Source of the DNA: Pedococcus bigeumensis
GTDB lineage: Bacteria > Actinomycetota > Actinomycetes > Actinomycetales > Dermatophilaceae
Assembly: GCF_006438965.1 (NCBI RefSeq)
Contig: NZ_RCZM01000007.1
Location: 1-64,000, forward strand
DNA length: 64,000 nt
Direction of reading: 5' to 3'
The position numbers and the translations under genes were made by a program. Of this stretch, positions 1-8,410 are shown in pieces. Numbering within the stretch: position 1 is the first letter of the stretch; the number at the start of each line of letters is the position of its first letter. The notes below the pieces were generated by a model that searched no databases, was not told where the DNA came from, and worked only from the letters and a program-made list of their open reading frames with translations.

Positions 1-2
1 AG

Positions 3-398
3 CCCAACGCCGAGAGCGTGCACGCTCAGTTCGAGCGGATCATCGACGCCCTGGCCGGCAAGCTGCCGACCGTGGCCGAGCACCTCGAGACCGCCCGCGA
101 GGACATCTTGGCGTTCACCGCCTTCCCCAAAGAGCTCTGGCGCCAGATCTGGTCCAACAACCCCAACGAACGCCTCAACCGCGAGATTCGCCGCCGCACC
201 GACGTTGTCGGCATCTTCCCCAACCGCGAGGCCACCATCCGCCTGGTCGGCGCCGTCCTGGCCGAACAGCACGACGAATGGGCCGAACAACGCCGCTAGA
301 TCGGACTCGAGGCCCTGGCCCGATCACGAGACGTCCTAACCGCCGACACCGACCCCAAGGAGGACACCCACACCCTCATCGGCGCCCTCAGCGCCTGA
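3..398 (+). pseudogene. IS256 (mutator)-family transposase, C-terminal remnant with in-frame stop
   Basis: The reading frame enters from beyond the left edge and encodes the C-terminal part of a mutator-type transposase, with the typical [13 protein letters not shown] stretch followed by VGIFPN. It meets a TAG at 297-299 in a context (RR-stop-IGLEALARS) where relatives usually carry a Tyr codon. The same frame then stays open for 32 more family-like codons to a TGA at 396-398, so I read this as a nonsense mutation rather than the natural end. The sequence just after it (about 420-445) resembles the end of such an element, but I cannot confirm a terminal inverted repeat because the other end is outside the window. 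Confidence 0.75.
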
Positions 399-523
399 CC
401 CGATCACAGGATCACCGACGTACACCACGCCCCGGGACTTGACCGGGTGTGCTCGAAAGACGACGTCTGGCGTCGAGTATCCGTGGCGATTTCGCGGCGA
501 AGTTCGCCGGTGAGCCACGAAGC

Positions 524-603
524 CGCAGGTGGACGAACGGCATACGGCGGTCTGTAAATCCATCGCGAAAGCTTCGAAGGTTCGAATCCTTCACCTGCCA
601 CCC
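524..603 (+). tRNA. tRNA-Tyr-like sequence, probably a 3' fragment or degenerate copy
   Basis: The 3' half is convincing: anticodon loop CTGTAAA with GTA at 554-556, a tRNA-Tyr-like variable region, a perfect 5-bp T stem (576-580 with 588-592) around TTCGAAT, and an acceptor 3' strand at 593-599. The 5' half is poor. Position 8 is G instead of the near-universal T, the D arm does not fold well, the first acceptor pair is C-C, and the anticodon stem has two mismatches and one wobble. CCC rather than CCA follows. A preserved 3' half with a foreign 5' half is what an integration site in a tRNA gene leaves behind, and transposase remains lie next to it. A working but divergent tRNA is not excluded. 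Confidence 0.5.
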
Positions 604-614
604 AGTGCACAGGA

Positions 615-653
615 GGGCCCCTGACCAGCGGAAATGCTGGCCAGGGGCCCTTT
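615..653 (+). terminator. Strong intrinsic terminator
   Basis: Fifteen-base arms (615-629 and 636-650) pair at 14 positions around a 6-base loop and are followed by TTT. It sits just after the tRNA-Tyr-like sequence and before the 3' end of the fructanase gene on the other strand, so it may stop transcription from either side. Confidence 0.75.
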
Positions 654-725
654 GCCTGCCCCCGACGATGTCCGGCTGCAACTGGCCGGTGCAGCTGCTG
701 AGCTGCCCTGGCCGCCCCGACCCGG

Positions 726-3260
726 TTAGGGGCGGATGGGTGTCACCTTGACGTCGACCGCCTTGGCAGTCCCGCCCACCGCGTAGGCAGCGACACCCGT
801 CGCCGAGGCGGGCGGGTAGATGAGGTCGGTGACCGATGCCTGACCGCCTTCGGCCAGCACCTCCACCGAGCTGCGGTCGAGGTATGCCGTGAAGGTCACC
901 TCACCGTCGCGCACCGTCACGGGCGCCTCCTCGACGCTCGCGAAGAGGGGGTTGAACCCGACGTCGCCGCTGCGTGTCCGGTCGACGACCAGGGTGCCGT
1001 CGCGACGGACCCCGACCCTGGTGCCCACGGCGCCGTCGGCGCTGAGCCTCAGCACGACACCAGCCTCGGACGCCGAGCCCAGGGCGACGCGGACCTCGAC
1101 CCGTGCCACGGTCGCGACGAGCCCGGTCGGCGTCACACCGGCCGCGACCGAACGCTCCTTGGCCTGCTGCTTGTCGCGGTTCACGGTCACCGCATCGACT
1201 CCGGGGACCGGTGTCTGGCGAAGGCGCGGTCCCGCCTCGGTCGTGACGAGGGACAGCCTGCGGGGCATCGTCATCTGGCCGCGCCACGGGTCGGTGGGCA
1301 CGTCACCGGCGTACTGCCAGTTGTTCATCCAGCTGATGGTGGTGCGCTGGTTGTCGGGCAGCCCGTTGAAGGTCACGCCGGCGTAGTTGTCGCGGCCGTA
1401 GTCGACCCAGCTGGCCCGGTCGGTCCCGCTCTTGGCAGGCGCCGATGCGAGCATGAACTGGTCGGCGAGGATGTGGCCCCACCCACCGGAGTTGTGGTCG
1501 ACGACCGTGATCTGCGCGGTCCTGCCCTGCAGGTTGCTGAGGTCCCACGCGGCCCAGTCGAGGGCTTCGCTGTCCGACCCCGTGCTGGACCGCACGACCT
1601 CGCCGCCGACGACGAGGTTGACGGTGGTCTGGGTGTCGCGCGGGCCGGCTGCCGTGTCGGAGACCCGGATGTCGTCCACCATGAGGTGTCCCCAGTCGCC
1701 GCCGCTGTGGTCGTCCCGGATCACGATCCGGGCCTGCTGGCCCACCGCTGCCCGGGCGTCGATGTGGCGCCAGTCCATCTCACCGGAGTTGTTGCCGGTC
1801 ACCGACCCGACGACGCTCCCACCCGAGACGAGCTCGACGACGGTCGGGCCACTGGTCCCGAGCGGGTGCGTGCCGCCTGCGATGAGGAGGTTGACGTAGC
1901 CCTTGGTCACGGTGAACTCGGGCGACACGAAGGTGCCTACAGCAAGGTCGCATTTGTCGGGCACGACGCAGGTGTCGAGCACCTTGTCACCCTGGTGGTT
2001 GGGCAGGCTCGAGCTGGTCGCGCCGTAGCCGACGAAGTCTCCTGTGGCACTCCACCCGGCGGGCAGGTGTGTCGCGGGGTCGAGGTCCTCGAAGTTGGTG
2101 AAGACCTCGCCGCCCGGGTCGCCCTGGGTCGCGCCGGCGACGGCCTCGTGGTGGCCACCGCCGATGAGGAAGTTGAGGTACCTCTGGTTGATCGTGAACT
2201 GCGGGGAGGTCAGCTCGCCCTGCGCGCCGTCGAAGTCGATGAAGCTGTTGACGAGGTGCTGGCCCACGTAGCCGGTGACCTGCTGCTGGCCCGGCAGCGA
2301 ACCGGATGCCGGCTCAGATCCGAAGGCGGTCCCGGTCGGGGTCCATCCGGCATACCCGTTCTCGAACCCCTGCAGGAGCGTTCCGGAGGGAGGCTCGTAG
2401 CTCGCGGGGCCGCCGGGTGTGAACGTCGTACCGTCGAAGTCACCGACGAAGTACTGGGTGCCGGAGCCGCCGGCGATCCCACCCGGGTTGAGGCTGACGG
2501 TCATCACCCACTTGACGTTCCCCGGGTCGCCGTCGACCGCCAGCGGGAACAGGTCGGGGCATTCCCAGGCGCCGCCGATGGCGTTGCGCGGGCCGAACTC
2601 GGAGAGCCGGGTCCAGTGCTTGAGGTCGGCGGAGCGCCAGATCAGGACCTTGTGCTCGTTGGCGATCACCGACACCATCCGCCACTCCTTGGCGGGCGCG
2701 TACCAGAAGACTTTGGGGTCGCGGAACTCGCGCGAGCCGATGTCGATGACCGGGTTGCCCGAGTACTTGGTCCACGTCTGACCGTCGTCGGTCGAGTACG
2801 CCAGCGACTGGGCCTGGATGCCGTCGCGCCCGCTGGCGGCCGTGTAGGCGCTGGTGTACATCGCCACGAGCGGGGGGTTGGTCAGCGTGCCGAAGCCCGA
2901 ACTGTTGGTCTTGTCGATGACCACCGAGCCGGAGAACACTCCCTCGTTGGCATCGAACGGGATGGCGACCGGTTGCTCCTTCCAGTGGACGAGGTCGGTG
3001 CTGGTCGCGTGCCCCCAGGACATGTTGCCCCAGACACTGCCGAGCGGGTTGTGCTGGAAGAAGAGGTGGTAGACGCCCTTGTAGAAGACCAGCCCATTGG
3101 GGTCGTTGAGCCAGTTCTTCGCGGGGCTGAAGTGGTATGCCGGGCGGTGCTGCGGCGTGTCGGCCGCCGCGGGCACAATTCCGAGTGCCGCGACGAACGC
3201 GACGACCATCAGGACGACGGCAAGCGGGCGGCCCATAGGTGGACGAGTGCTGACGGACAT
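726..3260 (-). CDS. Secreted glycoside hydrolase family 32 fructanase (levanase/inulinase type) with nested insert
   Basis: An 844-residue GH32 enzyme, expected to hydrolyse beta-fructosidic bonds in levan, inulin or sucrose outside the cell. A signal peptide spans about residues 1-33. Catalytic motifs are WLNDPNG (nucleophile Asp53), FRDP (Asp181) and WECPD (acid/base Glu233); the C-terminal beta-sandwich follows from about 665. The five-blade propeller is interrupted between about 290 and 615 by an insert. It contains two related modules, the second (about 386-537) lodged inside the first (about 294-371 and 541-607). The ATG is preceded by GGAGG seven bases upstream, and a 16-bp palindrome lies just before that. 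Substrate (levan or inulin) cannot be told from sequence. Confidence 0.9.
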   Translation of the reverse strand: MSVSTRPPMGRPLAVVLMVVAFVAALGIVPAAADTPQHRPAYHFSPAKNWLNDPNGLVFYKGVYHLFFQHNPLGSVWGNMSWGHATSTDLVHWKEQPVAIPFDANEGVFSGSVVIDKTNSSGFGTLTNPPLVAMYTSAYTAASGRDGIQAQSLAYSTDDGQTWTKYSGNPVIDIGSREFRDPKVFWYAPAKEWRMVSVIANEHKVLIWRSADLKHWTRLSEFGPRNAIGGAWECPDLFPLAVDGDPGNVKWVMTVSLNPGGIAGGSGTQYFVGDFDGTTFTPGGPASYEPPSGTLLQGFENGYAGWTPTGTAFGSEPASGSLPGQQQVTGYVGQHLVNSFIDFDGAQGELTSPQFTINQRYLNFLIGGGHHEAVAGATQGDPGGEVFTNFEDLDPATHLPAGWSATGDFVGYGATSSSLPNHQGDKVLDTCVVPDKCDLAVGTFVSPEFTVTKGYVNLLIAGGTHPLGTSGPTVVELVSGGSVVGSVTGNNSGEMDWRHIDARAAVGQQARIVIRDDHSGGDWGHLMVDDIRVSDTAAGPRDTQTTVNLVVGGEVVRSSTGSDSEALDWAAWDLSNLQGRTAQITVVDHNSGGWGHILADQFMLASAPAKSGTDRASWVDYGRDNYAGVTFNGLPDNQRTTISWMNNWQYAGDVPTDPWRGQMTMPRRLSLVTTEAGPRLRQTPVPGVDAVTVNRDKQQAKERSVAAGVTPTGLVATVARVEVRVALGSASEAGVVLRLSADGAVGTRVGVRRDGTLVVDRTRSGDVGFNPLFASVEEAPVTVRDGEVTFTAYLDRSSVEVLAEGGQASVTDLIYPPASATGVAAYAVGGTAKAVDVKVTPIRP

Positions 3261-3275
3261 GGACGAACCTCCGGT

Positions 3276-3291
3276 ATGACAACGTTGTCAT
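3276..3291. promoter_or_regulatory. Perfect palindrome, probable LacI-family operator of the fructanase gene
   Basis: ATGACAACGTTGTCAT is a perfect 16-bp palindrome with a central CG step, the usual form of LacI/GalR operators. It lies 16-31 bases upstream of the fructanase start codon, overlapping the likely promoter or transcript start, so binding there would block expression. No LacI-type regulator gene is in the window. Confidence 0.7.
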
Positions 3292-3590
3292 CGGCGAGTG
3301 TGACGGTGACCGTGGGGTAGGTCAAGAAGTGGGTGCCGCATCGTGGGACGCCTGCAGGGGCGTCCTGTGGTTTGCGTGTCCAGGCCCCTACCAGTTGACT
3401 CGCGCGCGCTGCACGCGGACGGCTACCGCGGCAAAGCCCGGATGACCATCGACTCGCCCCCGAAACGTCCTCATCGGCTTCACCGCTGTCGGGCCGGACG
3501 TCGCCGAGCTGCTGCACGCAGCCACGATCGCCATCACCGCAGAGGTCCCCTTGACCGCCTCTGGCACGCGGTACCCGCGAGCCATCCGGC
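3292..3590. other. Gap without a recognisable gene
   Basis: The stretch between the fructanase operator and the end of the glycosyltransferase operon has open frames on both strands, but none shows a ribosome binding site, a family motif or credible protein composition. I see no gene, RNA or clear hairpin. Confidence 0.5.
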
Positions 3591-4436
3591 TCATGGGCTG
3601 ACGCGCCACCGCCCGGTCGCGTGGTCCAGCTCTGCCAGGCCGCGGGTCGCAAACTCGGCAAGCCATGCCTCCATGGGAAACCATCCCCACCTGTCATGAA
3701 AGATGTTGGCATTGCGCACGATCGCCCTCAGGTGGTGAACGGGCGGAACATCCGTGGGGTGGTGTTGGTGGTATGCCGCCGCGCCGCCGACCCAGAGCAG
3801 CTCGCCGTTGGCGGCGGTGAGCCGCTGACCGAAGTCGGTGTCCTCGGCGCCGTAGCCGACGTAGGCCTCGTCGAAGCCGCCCAAGGCCAGCCAGTCGTCA
3901 GCTGTCACCGCGAAGGACAACGACCAGAAGAGCCGTGTGTCCTCGGCGACGAGCACGGCAACGGGCCTCGGAACCGGGCGTGCGGGATGCGGCCGGGCGC
4001 GGTCGGCCAGGCCTGGAGCGCGGTACTCGGCCGGGTGGCCAACGGGTGGCAGGTAGCTCACCTCCCCGCAGGCGACCACCGGCCGCCTACTGACCGCCGT
4101 CGTCAGGACGTCGGCGTAGCGCGCGACGGTTGTCGTGTCGGGGATGCAGTCCACGTCGAGGAACACCAGCACGTCTGCGCCGGCCCGGATCGCCGCACCG
4201 GCTCCGGCGTTCCGGGCTTCGGCCAGAGGCAGGTCCGAACCGACCGGAGCGACCTCGAGCGCGACGACTTCAGGATGCTGCTCACGGGCGACTGCGGCGA
4301 CCTCGGGGTCGCCCATCGCCACGACGACGTAGAGGTCGGCGGGCCGGGTCTGCTGACGCAGTCCCCACGCCTGGCCGCGCAGGTGCTCGTGCCGCCCGTG
4401 CGCGATCGTCACGACGGCAGTCTTCGCCGGTCTCAC
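3591..4436 (-). CDS. Family 2-like (GT-A) glycosyltransferase
   Basis: A 281-residue cytoplasmic GT-A enzyme. The N-terminus has the beta-strand typical of GT2 (TAVVTIAHGR), the metal-binding DxD is in FLDVD near the middle, and a C-terminal GFDEAYVGYGAEDTDF motif matches the galactosyltransferase-type (GT7C) acceptor and catalytic region. The start is GTG at 4436, because it overlaps the previous gene's TGA as GTGA; the longer reading upstream is only Arg-rich frame shadow. It is the last of four coupled glycosyltransferase genes. Donor and acceptor are unknown. Confidence 0.8.
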   Translation of the reverse strand: MRPAKTAVVTIAHGRHEHLRGQAWGLRQQTRPADLYVVVAMGDPEVAAVAREQHPEVVALEVAPVGSDLPLAEARNAGAGAAIRAGADVLVFLDVDCIPDTTTVARYADVLTTAVSRRPVVACGEVSYLPPVGHPAEYRAPGLADRARPHPARPVPRPVAVLVAEDTRLFWSLSFAVTADDWLALGGFDEAYVGYGAEDTDFGQRLTAANGELLWVGGAAAYHQHHPTDVPPVHHLRAIVRNANIFHDRWGWFPMEAWLAEFATRGLAELDHATGRWRVSP

Positions 4437-5458
4437 GAACGGTCGCCTGCGGCGAGTCCCACGCTCAGCAGGTGGGCGGCCGCGTCCTCTGCAGCGTGTC
4501 CCGTGGACCAGCGCTTCCAGCCGTCTCCGCCCCGTAGCAGCGCGAGCTCGAGCGTGGCCGGCCACTGCTCCCCGCTCGGCCAGACGTCGCGGCCGACCGC
4601 GATCCCCCAGTCATCGATCTGACGTGCCGTCGCCACTTGCTCGTCGAAGGGGCGCGGCTGTGCCACGACCACTGCCGGCCGACGTGCCGCGGCCACCTCG
4701 GCCACAGCGTTCTGCCCGGCATGGGTCACCACGACGTCGGCGCGCTGCAGGTCATCCCAGAGCTGCGTCGTCGACGGAACCCCCGGCGCCCGCTCGACCC
4801 ACGTCCAGGAGGGTGTCGCGGCTCGGGCCGCATCGAGCTCGGCTTCGGTGGTGGTGCGGCCTCCGGCCCCCCAGAGAACGAGGACGGTGCCGCCTCCGTC
4901 TCGCGCCGGTGGGGCGGCGGTTGACGCAGCGGCGAGGTGGTCGAACCGGGAGATGCCGCCGACGAAGCATGCCTTGTCGGTCCATTCGCGCGGCCAGTCG
5001 TGGTCGTGAGCCCCCTGGGGCCAGGGCGCCAGGAGGGCATCGGCAGTGTCGTAGGCGAGCCGATGCGCTCGGTCGTGTCGCTGACCCGGCATGGCCACGA
5101 CCACGGTTGGCACGCCGCAGAGCCGCGCGAGCAGGGCAACCTCCACCGAGACGTCGACCACGAGGGCCCGCGGCCGTTCGTGGGCTGCCCACGCAGTGAT
5201 CTGCGCCGAGCGCTGGGCCAGGCCGTGGTGTCCGCGAGGCACCCAGTGCAGGGCACCATTCGCCGTCGGGTCGCAGTCACGGGCGAGCCGATGCGCGTCG
5301 GGGTCGTCGTCACGAGCCAGCTGGGTCCACCCCGAGTCCCATCCGGCCGGCGCGGGGGAGGAGCTCAGGCCCCAGACCGACTCGTCCATCGCGGCAGCGA
5401 TGCTCTGCATCCGGGTGAGGTGTCCCGCGCCCTGGTGGTGCGCGTAGTACCCGATCAT
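4433..5458 (-). CDS. GT-B glycosyltransferase (MurG/GT28-like)
   Basis: The 341-residue product begins GYYAHHQGAGHLTR, the glycine-rich N-terminal loop of GT-B enzymes acting on activated sugars. It carries a C-terminal VVTHAGQNAVAE motif like the nucleotide-sugar site of GT28/GT1 enzymes. It overlaps both neighbours by four bases (ATGA upstream, GTGA downstream), so translation is probably coupled. It most likely adds one sugar in the same glycan as its neighbours; the substrate cannot be named. Confidence 0.8.
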   Translation of the reverse strand: MIGYYAHHQGAGHLTRMQSIAAAMDESVWGLSSSPAPAGWDSGWTQLARDDDPDAHRLARDCDPTANGALHWVPRGHHGLAQRSAQITAWAAHERPRALVVDVSVEVALLARLCGVPTVVVAMPGQRHDRAHRLAYDTADALLAPWPQGAHDHDWPREWTDKACFVGGISRFDHLAAASTAAPPARDGGGTVLVLWGAGGRTTTEAELDAARAATPSWTWVERAPGVPSTTQLWDDLQRADVVVTHAGQNAVAEVAAARRPAVVVAQPRPFDEQVATARQIDDWGIAVGRDVWPSGEQWPATLELALLRGGDGWKRWSTGHAAEDAAAHLLSVGLAAGDRS

Positions 5459-6522
5459 GCCGCCCTCCCCAGCCCCGTCGTGAGGTCAAGGTACTGAGCC
5501 AGGTAGGCGTCCACCATGACGTCGAGGGAGCAGTGCGACTCGGCGTGCTCGCGGCAACGCTGCCGATCCATGGCGCAGACCCGGTCGACCTCGGCGGCTG
5601 CGGCCAAGACATCACCGGGCGCCACGAGGGCACCGCAGTCCCCGGCCACGAACTCCGGCAGCCCGCCCCGGCGGAACCCCACGACCGGGGTGCCGCACGC
5701 GAGGGACTCGGCCGCGACGAGGCCGTAGGGCTCGTCCCACTCCGGCGTGACGACCATGGCGGCGCTCGACCCCACCAGGTCCCGCAGCGCGATCGCATCC
5801 AGGTGCCCCAGGTACTCAGCCCGAGGACCGAGAAGCGGCTCCACCTGCGAGCGGAAGTACTCGGCGTCGCCGACCGGTCCAGCGAGTCGAATCCTGCGGC
5901 CGCTCGCGGCAGCGATGCGGATCGCCTGGTGCGGCGCCTTCTCAGGGACCACCCGACCGACCCAGACGAGATCGGACCCACCGCGGCCTGGAGTCCACGC
6001 GGCAGTGTCCACGCCGTTGTGGAGGACGCCCGCGTTCGTCACGTGCTCCCACTGGTGCGCGGTATGGGCGCTGACCGCGACGAAGACGCTCCGCCTCTGG
6101 TCCATCAGGGCGATGGTCGGCTCGAGCCACGGCGTCGGGGGTGTGTGCAACGTCGTCAGCATCGGCGCACGGCAGGACTGCGCGAGGGCCAGCGGAAGGA
6201 AGTGGAGGCTGTTGTTGTGGATGACATCCACGTCGCGACGGTCCTTGAGCTCGAGCATGACCTGGAGGTAGGCGTGGTGCTCACGGAGCCAGGGCTCGGG
6301 CGGCATCGACGCGTCGCTCCGAGCCGCCTCACTGAGCTCAAGAGGAGCCACCGTCAACTCTCGAGCTCCCAGCGCCGGGTCGCTTCCAGACCCAGCGAAC
6401 AGCGTCACGTCGACGTTGCGCTCGCGCAGTCCCCGGACGAGCGCCCAGGTGAGCGACTCGAGGCCGCCCGCGAAGGGCTGCCGCAGGGGGTGCCGTGCCG
6501 CAGCGAGGATCACGACGTGCAT
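5455..6522 (-). CDS. Family 4 glycosyltransferase
   Basis: A 355-residue GT-B protein. The N-terminal domain has the glycine loop FAGGLESLTW. The C-terminal domain has the family 4 signature E-x7-E in WDEPYGLVAAESLACGTPVVG, where the glutamates contact the nucleotide sugar. It overlaps the next gene by ATGA and the preceding gene by 13 bases. The cassette position points to a shared surface glycan or glycolipid product (inference). Confidence 0.88.
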   Translation of the reverse strand: MHVVILAAARHPLRQPFAGGLESLTWALVRGLRERNVDVTLFAGSGSDPALGARELTVAPLELSEAARSDASMPPEPWLREHHAYLQVMLELKDRRDVDVIHNNSLHFLPLALAQSCRAPMLTTLHTPPTPWLEPTIALMDQRRSVFVAVSAHTAHQWEHVTNAGVLHNGVDTAAWTPGRGGSDLVWVGRVVPEKAPHQAIRIAAASGRRIRLAGPVGDAEYFRSQVEPLLGPRAEYLGHLDAIALRDLVGSSAAMVVTPEWDEPYGLVAAESLACGTPVVGFRRGGLPEFVAGDCGALVAPGDVLAAAAEVDRVCAMDRQRCREHAESHCSLDVMVDAYLAQYLDLTTGLGRAA

Positions 6523-7598
6523 GCGAGCCTGCGTTCCAAGACCTCTGCGTACAGCTCCGTGTGGGAGCGGGCGAGGGACGTTCGTTCGGTATGCCGGTCG
6601 GCCAGGTCAGCGCGCGGGGCGACCTCCCCGGCCAACCAGCGGGTGTGTGCGGTGCGCACCGCCTCGACGAGGGACGAGGCGCGCTCGGGCCCGGTCGCGG
6701 CATACGTCAGGCATGGGCGCTGCTCGGCGTAGAAGCCGCAGTCCGGCGCCGCGACCCACGTGCCAAGGTCGTGGCACGCCTCGAGCCAGCCCGAGTGGGT
6801 GCCGAACTGGTAGGGCAGTACCGACACGTCGAGATCGTGGAGGTAGTTCCACAGCTCGTCGTCCGAAAAGAAGTCGTGCACCCGCAGCTCGATCAGGTGG
6901 TGGTTGGCCAGGTCGTTGAGGTGGTCGGCGAATTCGATGTCGTGGCGCGGGAATCCAGCCGTCATGACGTCGGTGTGCGCGTCAACGCGCAGCCGGGCAC
7001 CCGGCATATCGGGAAGGGCGGCGGTGAGGGCGTCCACGAGCGGCAAAGGGTCCATGTTGGCGCGCAGGCTCTTCGCGTGCAGCCCGACAACGAACCCGTC
7101 GCGCTCGGGACGGGGCCGACCCAGCCACTCGTCAGGGACCACGTGCGGGTGGGGGAGGACGATCGCGTCCCGACCCCAACGAGTGCGGATCACCGAGGCA
7201 GCCCCGGGTGTGAGCGTGACGATGGCGTCGGCCGACGCCATCAGCACGTCGAGCTGGGAATCGTGCGTCGCTGCGGCGTCGTGGTGCGGGTTGCGCAGGT
7301 CGTGCACCGTCAGCACAAGGGGCTTGGCGTGCCGCCGCAGTGCTGCGGCGACGTCACGCAAGTGGTCGGGGGAGAGGGCGTCGAACCCGAAATGGATGTG
7401 CATGAGGTCGAAGTCGGCGGCGTGTTCGGCGATCCAGTCGGTCGTGAGCATCCGCGGCGGCCACCACGGCGAGTCCGGCGACGCGCCCGACGGGGGGTCG
7501 GGCAGGCGGACGACCGTGTCGCCTCCCGAGCCAGCGGAGGGCGAGAGGTGTCTGACGTAGACGTGGCCGGAAGGGATCGAGGCGACAACGATGCTCAA
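6510..7598 (-). CDS. Glycosyltransferase (GT4-like GT-B), first gene of the cassette
   Basis: A 362-residue protein with a GT-B layout: an N-terminal domain with DLMHIHFGFD and VLTVHDLRNP, and a C-terminal domain with VSVLPYQFGTHSGW. It lacks the clean E-x7-E motif of its neighbour, so the family assignment is looser. The best start is TTG at 7598, which has AAAGG seven bases upstream. As the first gene, its roughly 230-base upstream gap should hold the promoter for all four genes, though I see no clear -35/-10 pair. Confidence 0.75.
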   Translation of the reverse strand: MSIVVASIPSGHVYVRHLSPSAGSGGDTVVRLPDPPSGASPDSPWWPPRMLTTDWIAEHAADFDLMHIHFGFDALSPDHLRDVAAALRRHAKPLVLTVHDLRNPHHDAAATHDSQLDVLMASADAIVTLTPGAASVIRTRWGRDAIVLPHPHVVPDEWLGRPRPERDGFVVGLHAKSLRANMDPLPLVDALTAALPDMPGARLRVDAHTDVMTAGFPRHDIEFADHLNDLANHHLIELRVHDFFSDDELWNYLHDLDVSVLPYQFGTHSGWLEACHDLGTWVAAPDCGFYAEQRPCLTYAATGPERASSLVEAVRTAHTRWLAGEVAPRADLADRHTERTSLARSHTELYAEVLERRLACTS

Positions 7599-7828
7599 GG
7601 CTGACCTTTGACAGGGGCGTCGAGCGCGCCTGACGCAACCCGACTGGGGCAGCTGGCGCGTGGCTTGACCGGCTCTGGTTCAAGCCCAACATAGCCGTTG
7701 TGACCGACAAGAGCGAGCCTGCATCGTGAACTCGCAACCCGTTGACCTGCCCGTTTGTCCATGTGTCCATGTGTCCGGGGTCAGAGTCCCCTCAGGTGGC
7801 CCACGCAGTGCGCCCGCGCCCCGACGGT

Positions 7829-8317
7829 TCAGCGCCGCAGGTCGTAGAGCTGACCCATCAGTCCATCGGGATCCAGCCTGGTCAGCAGGGCGTCGCAGAT
7901 CTGCTGCAGCTGCGTGACCTGAGCGGGGTTCAGCACGTCGAGGACGTGGCTGCGCACCGCTTCGACGTGCCCGGGTGCAGCAGCAACGACCTCGTCCCAC
8001 CCGGCCGGCGTCAGCCGGGCGTTGGTGGCCCGCCCGTCCTCGGGGCAGGGGAAGCGCTCAATCAGGTCGCGCCCCTCGAGTCGGCGTACCACGTGCGACA
8101 GACGGGGCAGCGTCGCGTTGGTGCGCAGGGCGAGCGCTGTCATCCGCAGGGTGCGGTCCGGCGCCTCGGACAGCATGGCCAGGACGAAGTAGTCGTAGTG
8201 CGTGAGGTGGGCATCGCGGCGCAGCTGGGTGTCCAGTACTCCAGGGAGGAGCTCCACCACCGCGATCAGGCGCAGCCATGCCGCGCGTTCGCCTTCGTCC
8301 AGCCACCGTGTGTCCAT
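7829..8317 (-). CDS. MarR-family transcriptional regulator (MhqR-like context)
   Basis: A 162-residue winged-helix regulator with the MarR core (DYFVLAMLSEAPDRTLRMTALA, then LPRLSHVVRRLEGRDLIER and a DGRA wing). I place the start at ATG 8317 (MDTRWLDEG); the upstream extension is not family-like. No Shine-Dalgarno is visible before this ATG, so the transcript may be leaderless. It diverges from the reductase-VOC-esterase operon, with two palindrome-like sites between, so it probably represses both sides. The partner genes recall MhqR, which responds to quinones, but the ligand is not shown. Confidence 0.85.
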   Translation of the reverse strand: MDTRWLDEGERAAWLRLIAVVELLPGVLDTQLRRDAHLTHYDYFVLAMLSEAPDRTLRMTALALRTNATLPRLSHVVRRLEGRDLIERFPCPEDGRATNARLTPAGWDEVVAAAPGHVEAVRSHVLDVLNPAQVTQLQQICDALLTRLDPDGLMGQLYDLRR

Positions 8318-8335
8318 GAGAGGAGCGTAGCGAAT

Positions 8336-8384
8336 ACTTGAAGGAACAACTAAATGGTGTAGGGTGTTACTTGAAGCATCAACC
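8336..8384. promoter_or_regulatory. Two MarR-type operator-like sites in the divergent promoter region
   Basis: ACTTGAAGGAACAACT (8336-8351) and ACTTGAAGCATCAACC (8369-8384) are related sites with a TTGA/TCAA-like dyad, spaced 33 bp apart start to start (about three helical turns, the same DNA face). They lie between the MarR gene and the operon at 8411, where a dimeric MarR repressor would be expected to bind. Confidence 0.6.
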
Positions 8385-8410
8385 AATCACCCTCGACACA
8401 GGAGCTCCTC

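Noticed and set aside
524-600. A functional tRNA-Tyr
   Set aside because: T8 is missing, the D arm is poor and the acceptor and anticodon stems have mismatches; a fragment or decayed copy fits better.
3343-3699. A 118-residue protein in the gap before the glycosyltransferases
   Set aside because: Arg/His/Pro-rich composition, no ribosome binding site and overlap with the supported glycosyltransferase end.
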